Below are positions 51,451 to 54,507 of a stretch of DNA of 54,507 nucleotides, one piece after another. Origin of the DNA: Anaerolineaceae bacterium (GTDB lineage Bacteria; Chloroflexota; Anaerolineae; Anaerolineales; Anaerolineaceae). Location of the stretch: NCBI GenBank assembly GCA_017417055.1, contig JAFPZX010000102.1:1-54507 (forward strand), given 5' to 3'. Within the stretch, counting starts at the first letter, position 1. The number at the start of each line of letters is the position of its first letter. Made by a program: the position numbers and the translations under genes. Under the pieces are notes generated by a model. That model was not told the origin of the DNA. It was given only the letters and a program-made list of their open reading frames with translations, and did not search any database.

Positions 51451-52773
51451 ATGAATAATGTAAATCAAAGACGAAATAAATCCGACAGTTATGCTTTCAT
51501 CGCTGTTATTCTCTTTTTGCTTTATTCATTTTATTATTCGTTATTAGAACGTAATTACGTAATTCAAATAGTACTGATTGGTTTCAGTATTCTATTTGGT
51601 TTTTTTTCGATTTTAACAGAAAAAATATATTTGAATATTCAAAAGAGATTGTTGAAATTCATGGCCGGTTGGCTGTTAATAATTTTGTTTTTTCTTATTT
51701 TCAGAAACTGGTGGAGTGTAATTTCAACAATTAAATGGTGTTGGTCAATTTTTATTGTTTTTTGTATTTGCCAAAATAGCAGGCGGCTACGTGGAATTTA
51801 CAAAGCCGTTATCATAATTGGTTTCCCGCATGTGATAGCGACTTTATTTTTTTTCGTCTTTCAGAATTTATATCCCGTTATGTATAATGTATTTGGACGT
51901 TGGCCTGGAGGAACAAGAGACGGAAGATTGGGGTTTAGAGCGGGTATTTCTAACCATTATTCGTTAAACGGAATTTATATTGCAATTGTTTTCCTTTGTT
52001 GTTTTGCTTATACGTTTAATTCATATAAAAAAAGAAAAAAAGATCTTCCTATATTAGGAATGATTACTTTGATTGTATTTTTTTCTTTGATTTTAACGAT
52101 GAAAAGAGCTCATATTCTGTTTTCTATTATTGCAATTTTATTGGGAATAATTGTATTTGCTCAAAAAATTTCTGTGAGGCAGTTGATAAGTCTTCTATCA
52201 ATTGTTCTCATATTATGCGGAATATTTTTGTGGGCTTATCGAACTTTTCCCGAAATTGATTTGGCATTAAGGAGATTTGAAAATCTTGATGAGGATGGTA
52301 ACCTACAATACAGAATTAAAATGTGGGAGTATGCTTTACATATGTTCTCTGTCAATCCCTTTATAGGAATGGGATGGGGAAGTTTCAGACAGACCTCCGG
52401 TTATGGAATGAATGCTCATAATGTATATATACAGTTGTTAGCTGAAACAGGAATATTAGGTTTTAGTATTTATATGGTTACTTTACTTATTTTGGTTATC
52501 AATGCAATTCACGGCAGCAGATTAAATATAAAAAGATGCTGTTATGGCGAATTATTTTTTTCCTCATTTGCGTCTCTGTTGATTTTATTATTTTATATTT
52601 TCTATTCGTTCTCCGGAAATTGTTTATTTGATGGTACTTTTCGGTTTTTTATTTTTACAATTGCAACAACCTATTATTTGTTTCTGCCGAATGCGTGTGA
52701 GAATTCATCTGCTGTCAGTGAAAACAAAACAATCAATAATGATGAAAATCCTGTTCGGTTTGCTGCAATATAA
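51451..52773 (+). CDS. O-antigen ligase/polymerase-like membrane protein
   Basis: The 440-residue protein has about ten to twelve helices and the Wzy/WaaL loop signature NPFIGMGWGSFR followed by MNAHNVYIQLLAETG. It likely polymerises the repeat unit outside the membrane. AT-rich codon use, like its neighbours. It follows the pyruvyl transferase by 13 bp. Confidence 0.85.
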   Translation: MNNVNQRRNKSDSYAFIAVILFLLYSFYYSLLERNYVIQIVLIGFSILFGFFSILTEKIYLNIQKRLLKFMAGWLLIILFFLIFRNWWSVISTIKWCWSIFIVFCICQNSRRLRGIYKAVIIIGFPHVIATLFFFVFQNLYPVMYNVFGRWPGGTRDGRLGFRAGISNHYSLNGIYIAIVFLCCFAYTFNSYKKRKKDLPILGMITLIVFFSLILTMKRAHILFSIIAILLGIIVFAQKISVRQLISLLSIVLILCGIFLWAYRTFPEIDLALRRFENLDEDGNLQYRIKMWEYALHMFSVNPFIGMGWGSFRQTSGYGMNAHNVYIQLLAETGILGFSIYMVTLLILVINAIHGSRLNIKRCCYGELFFSSFASLLILLFYIFYSFSGNCLFDGTFRFFIFTIATTYYLFLPNACENSSAVSENKTINNDENPVRFAAI

Positions 52774-52845
52774 AAAGCAATGTGCTTTTGGGATTTATTC
52801 ATTGCAGGATAGCTCCCAATATTCAGAAAAATTTTAAAAGAAACT

Positions 52846-54021
52846 GTGATAAAAGAAATTCCCGTTTTATACAAAAGTAAAAGCGAATGCTGCGGATGCA
52901 CAGCCTGTTATTCAGTATGTCCGGTTCATGCAATTTCGATGAAACCGGATGATGAAGGCTTTTTGTATCCATCGATTGATCAGGAAAAATGTGTTTGCTG
53001 CTGTAAATGCCTTACAGTTTGTGATTATAAAAAAGAGAAACTGAAGACGGAAGAAGCTGAAGATGTTGAAAAAAACGGATATCTGCCGCAGCCTTTGATT
53101 TACGGAGCAAGGCTGAAAGACAGAACGGCTTTGATGGAATCCTCTTCCGGCGGAGCGTTTACGGCCTTGTCGGATATCTTTTTGTCTGATGGTAACGGCA
53201 TTGTTTGTTCCTCTTATAATTATGATTCTCATAAACAGCAATTTCATTTAATAACGGATAAAAGAGACAGGGACAATGCAAGAGGCTCAAAATATGTCCA
53301 GTCTGATCCGGGAAATGTTTTTACGGAAGGGGAACAATGGCTGAAAAGCAATCCGAATAAAAAGCTGTTATTTTTCGGCGTTGGATGCCAGGCTGCCGGG
53401 TTTAAATCTTTTATGGCGGCGAAGGGACTTTCTGACCGCGTTGTTATCGTGGACATCATATGTCACGGATCTCCAAGTCCCGAAATCTGGCGGAAATATA
53501 TAAAAAATGTCGAAGAAAAAAACGGAAAAATAGAATATATAAATCTTCGGGATAAACGAAAAGGATGGAATCGATCGATTGCAGTGGCAAAAATCGGCAG
53601 TAAAGAGGTATCCCTACAGGATTACAGGCGATTATATTCCGCTCGGCTCAATTATCGTTTATCCTGTAATGAGTGTCCATATACAAAAATAGACCGCTCT
53701 ACTGATATAACAATCGGCGATTTCTGGGGAATTGAGAAAACACATCCGGAACAATTCGATGAATTGGGCACATCTCTGATCATTATTCATTCTGAAAAAG
53801 GTGGTAAACTTTTCGACCGGGCAAGAACCAGTCTTGATTATTTTGAGTCAGACAGTAAAAAATGCCTGCAGCCCAATCTTGAAAGACCATCTGCCGTATC
53901 TTCTGCCAGAGAAAAATTCTGGAAAGATTACCGTACGCATGGCATAGATTATGTTATTGAAAAATATGGAAAAAAGTCATTAATTAGTAGAGCAAAAAAA
54001 ATATTGAAAAGAATATTTTAA
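52846..54021 (+). CDS. F420 hydrogenase/dehydrogenase beta-subunit-like protein
   Basis: The 391-residue product has two ferredoxin-type motifs at the N-terminus (CCGCTACYSVCP and CVCCCKCLTVC), then the FrhB-like C-terminal domain with GVGCQAAGFKSFM and VDIICHGSPSPEIW. In polysaccharide loci it is found with pyruvyl transferases, but its reaction there is unknown. The start is GTG 52846. The reading frame ends one base before the insertion sequence, with a family-like basic tail, so it appears intact. Confidence 0.82.
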   Translation: MIKEIPVLYKSKSECCGCTACYSVCPVHAISMKPDDEGFLYPSIDQEKCVCCCKCLTVCDYKKEKLKTEEAEDVEKNGYLPQPLIYGARLKDRTALMESSSGGAFTALSDIFLSDGNGIVCSSYNYDSHKQQFHLITDKRDRDNARGSKYVQSDPGNVFTEGEQWLKSNPNKKLLFFGVGCQAAGFKSFMAAKGLSDRVVIVDIICHGSPSPEIWRKYIKNVEEKNGKIEYINLRDKRKGWNRSIAVAKIGSKEVSLQDYRRLYSARLNYRLSCNECPYTKIDRSTDITIGDFWGIEKTHPEQFDELGTSLIIIHSEKGGKLFDRARTSLDYFESDSKKCLQPNLERPSAVSSAREKFWKDYRTHGIDYVIEKYGKKSLISRAKKILKRIF

Positions 54022-54507
54022 GGAAACGCTGATTAATTCAGCTTAGAGACAAAAGAAGCCGTCAGAAGTATAATAAAAGAAAAAAGGACGGTGAAAAATG
54101 GGACAACTTTCATTCACAGAAGCAGAATATTCAAACCGGAGAAGACGAACAAAACGAGAAGACTTTCTAGATCTGATGGATGAAATCATCCCATGGAAGG
54201 AGTGGGCAGAAATAATCCGTCCGTATTATTATCAGAATACACGGGGACGACGGGCAAAAGAAATAGAAACAATGCTGCGAATGTATCTGATGCAAAACTG
54301 GTTCCATCTGTCGGATGAAGGTGTGGAAGATGCCATATATGACAGTTACGCAATGAGGAAATTCATGCAATTGGACTTCCGCAAAGAGTCAGTACCGGAT
54401 GCAACAACGCTGACCAAGTTCCGACATATCCTGGAGGAGAATCATCTTGGCGAAAAAATCTTTGCAGATGTACGGGAACGTTTGGACAGAGGTGGAATGA
54501 TCATGCA
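54022..54507 (+). mobile_element. IS5-like insertion sequence, left part
   Basis: The element starts right after the preceding stop. GGAAACGCTGATTAATTCAGC at 54022-54042 has the look of a terminal inverted repeat, and a transposase gene in the same orientation begins 76 bp later. The right end lies outside the window. Confidence 0.75.
54098..54507 (+). CDS. IS5-family transposase, N-terminal part
   Basis: The partial frame of 136 codons runs off the window. The N-terminus MGQLSFTEAEYSNRRR, followed by WAEIIRPYYY, EIETMLRMYLMQNWF and PDATTLTKFRHILEE, matches the DUF772-type N-terminal domain of IS5-group DDE transposases. RBS AGGACGG. It appears intact as far as visible. No insertional damage to the upstream gene is evident. 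Confidence 0.88.
   Translation, partial: MGQLSFTEAEYSNRRRRTKREDFLDLMDEIIPWKEWAEIIRPYYYQNTRGRRAKEIETMLRMYLMQNWFHLSDEGVEDAIYDSYAMRKFMQLDFRKESVPDATTLTKFRHILEENHLGEKIFADVRERLDRGGMIM

Noticed and set aside
52846-54021. Disruption of the F420-type gene by the insertion sequence
   Set aside because: The frame ends with its own TAA and a plausible basic C-terminus just before the element, so no truncation is evident.

Overview
The window reads as chromosome from a strictly anaerobic, fermentative bacterium. The signs are soluble iron-sulfur flavoproteins, two phosphotransacylase/acyl-kinase sets, an F420-type iron-sulfur protein, strong GGAGG ribosome binding sites and no respiratory complexes. A clostridial Bacillota or an anaerobic Chloroflexota (Anaerolineae) would both fit; no rRNA or ribosomal protein gene is present to decide. 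Gene edges were set from start codons and Shine-Dalgarno sites read in the sequence. Family names come from motif recognition, not database searches.

Layout. (1) 0.2-1.6 kb: an AT-rich membrane protein of surface-glycan type. (2) 1.8-3.3 kb: a GH32-like lipoprotein. (3) 3.7-7.9 kb: a TetR-controlled operon (TetR, two aldo/keto reductases, a CMD-cupin fusion, a flavodoxin-like reductase) with two palindromic operators on its promoter. (4) 8.0-13.1 kb: two paralogous membrane c-di-GMP enzymes, one with GGDEF and one with degenerate GGDEF plus EAL, each with tandem periplasmic solute-binding domains. (5) 13.5-35.5 kb: about 20 genes, all on the minus strand, beside a divergent AraC regulator. 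(6) 37.1-38.8 kb: an alpha-galactosidase-like GH36 enzyme. (7) 39.5-54.0 kb: a plus-strand exopolysaccharide locus opened by a LoaP/NusG-like antiterminator and interrupted by an AAA/PD-DExK gene and a toxin-antitoxin pair. (8) 54.0 kb to the end: the start of an IS5-like insertion sequence.

Region 5 is the main discovery candidate. It holds two transporters, two holo-ACP synthases, two phosphotransacylases, two butyrate-kinase-like enzymes, two small paralogous membrane proteins and two iron-sulfur flavodoxins. It also holds a thiolase with its DUF35 partner, a free acyl carrier protein, and a hydrolase carrying two tandem acyl carrier domains fused to a CocE/NonD esterase. Between these lie a NuoF-like protein lacking a recognisable NADH/FMN site, a NuoG-GltD fusion and a fumarate-reductase-type flavoprotein. 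No CoA ligase, CoA transferase, ketosynthase or acyltransferase was seen. My inference is an inducible catabolic pathway: a substrate is imported, reduced by the flavoprotein system, hydrolysed or cleaved while bound to acyl carrier proteins, and the acyl groups are turned into acyl phosphates and then ATP. The substrate is unknown.

Non-coding structure is also notable. Imperfect tandem heptanucleotide tracts abut start or stop codons at six places. Several intergenic hairpins share a GGGACTG core. The OFA transporter gene lies between inverted copies of a 43-bp repeat, and a 93-bp element with terminal inverted repeats lies in the AraC control region.
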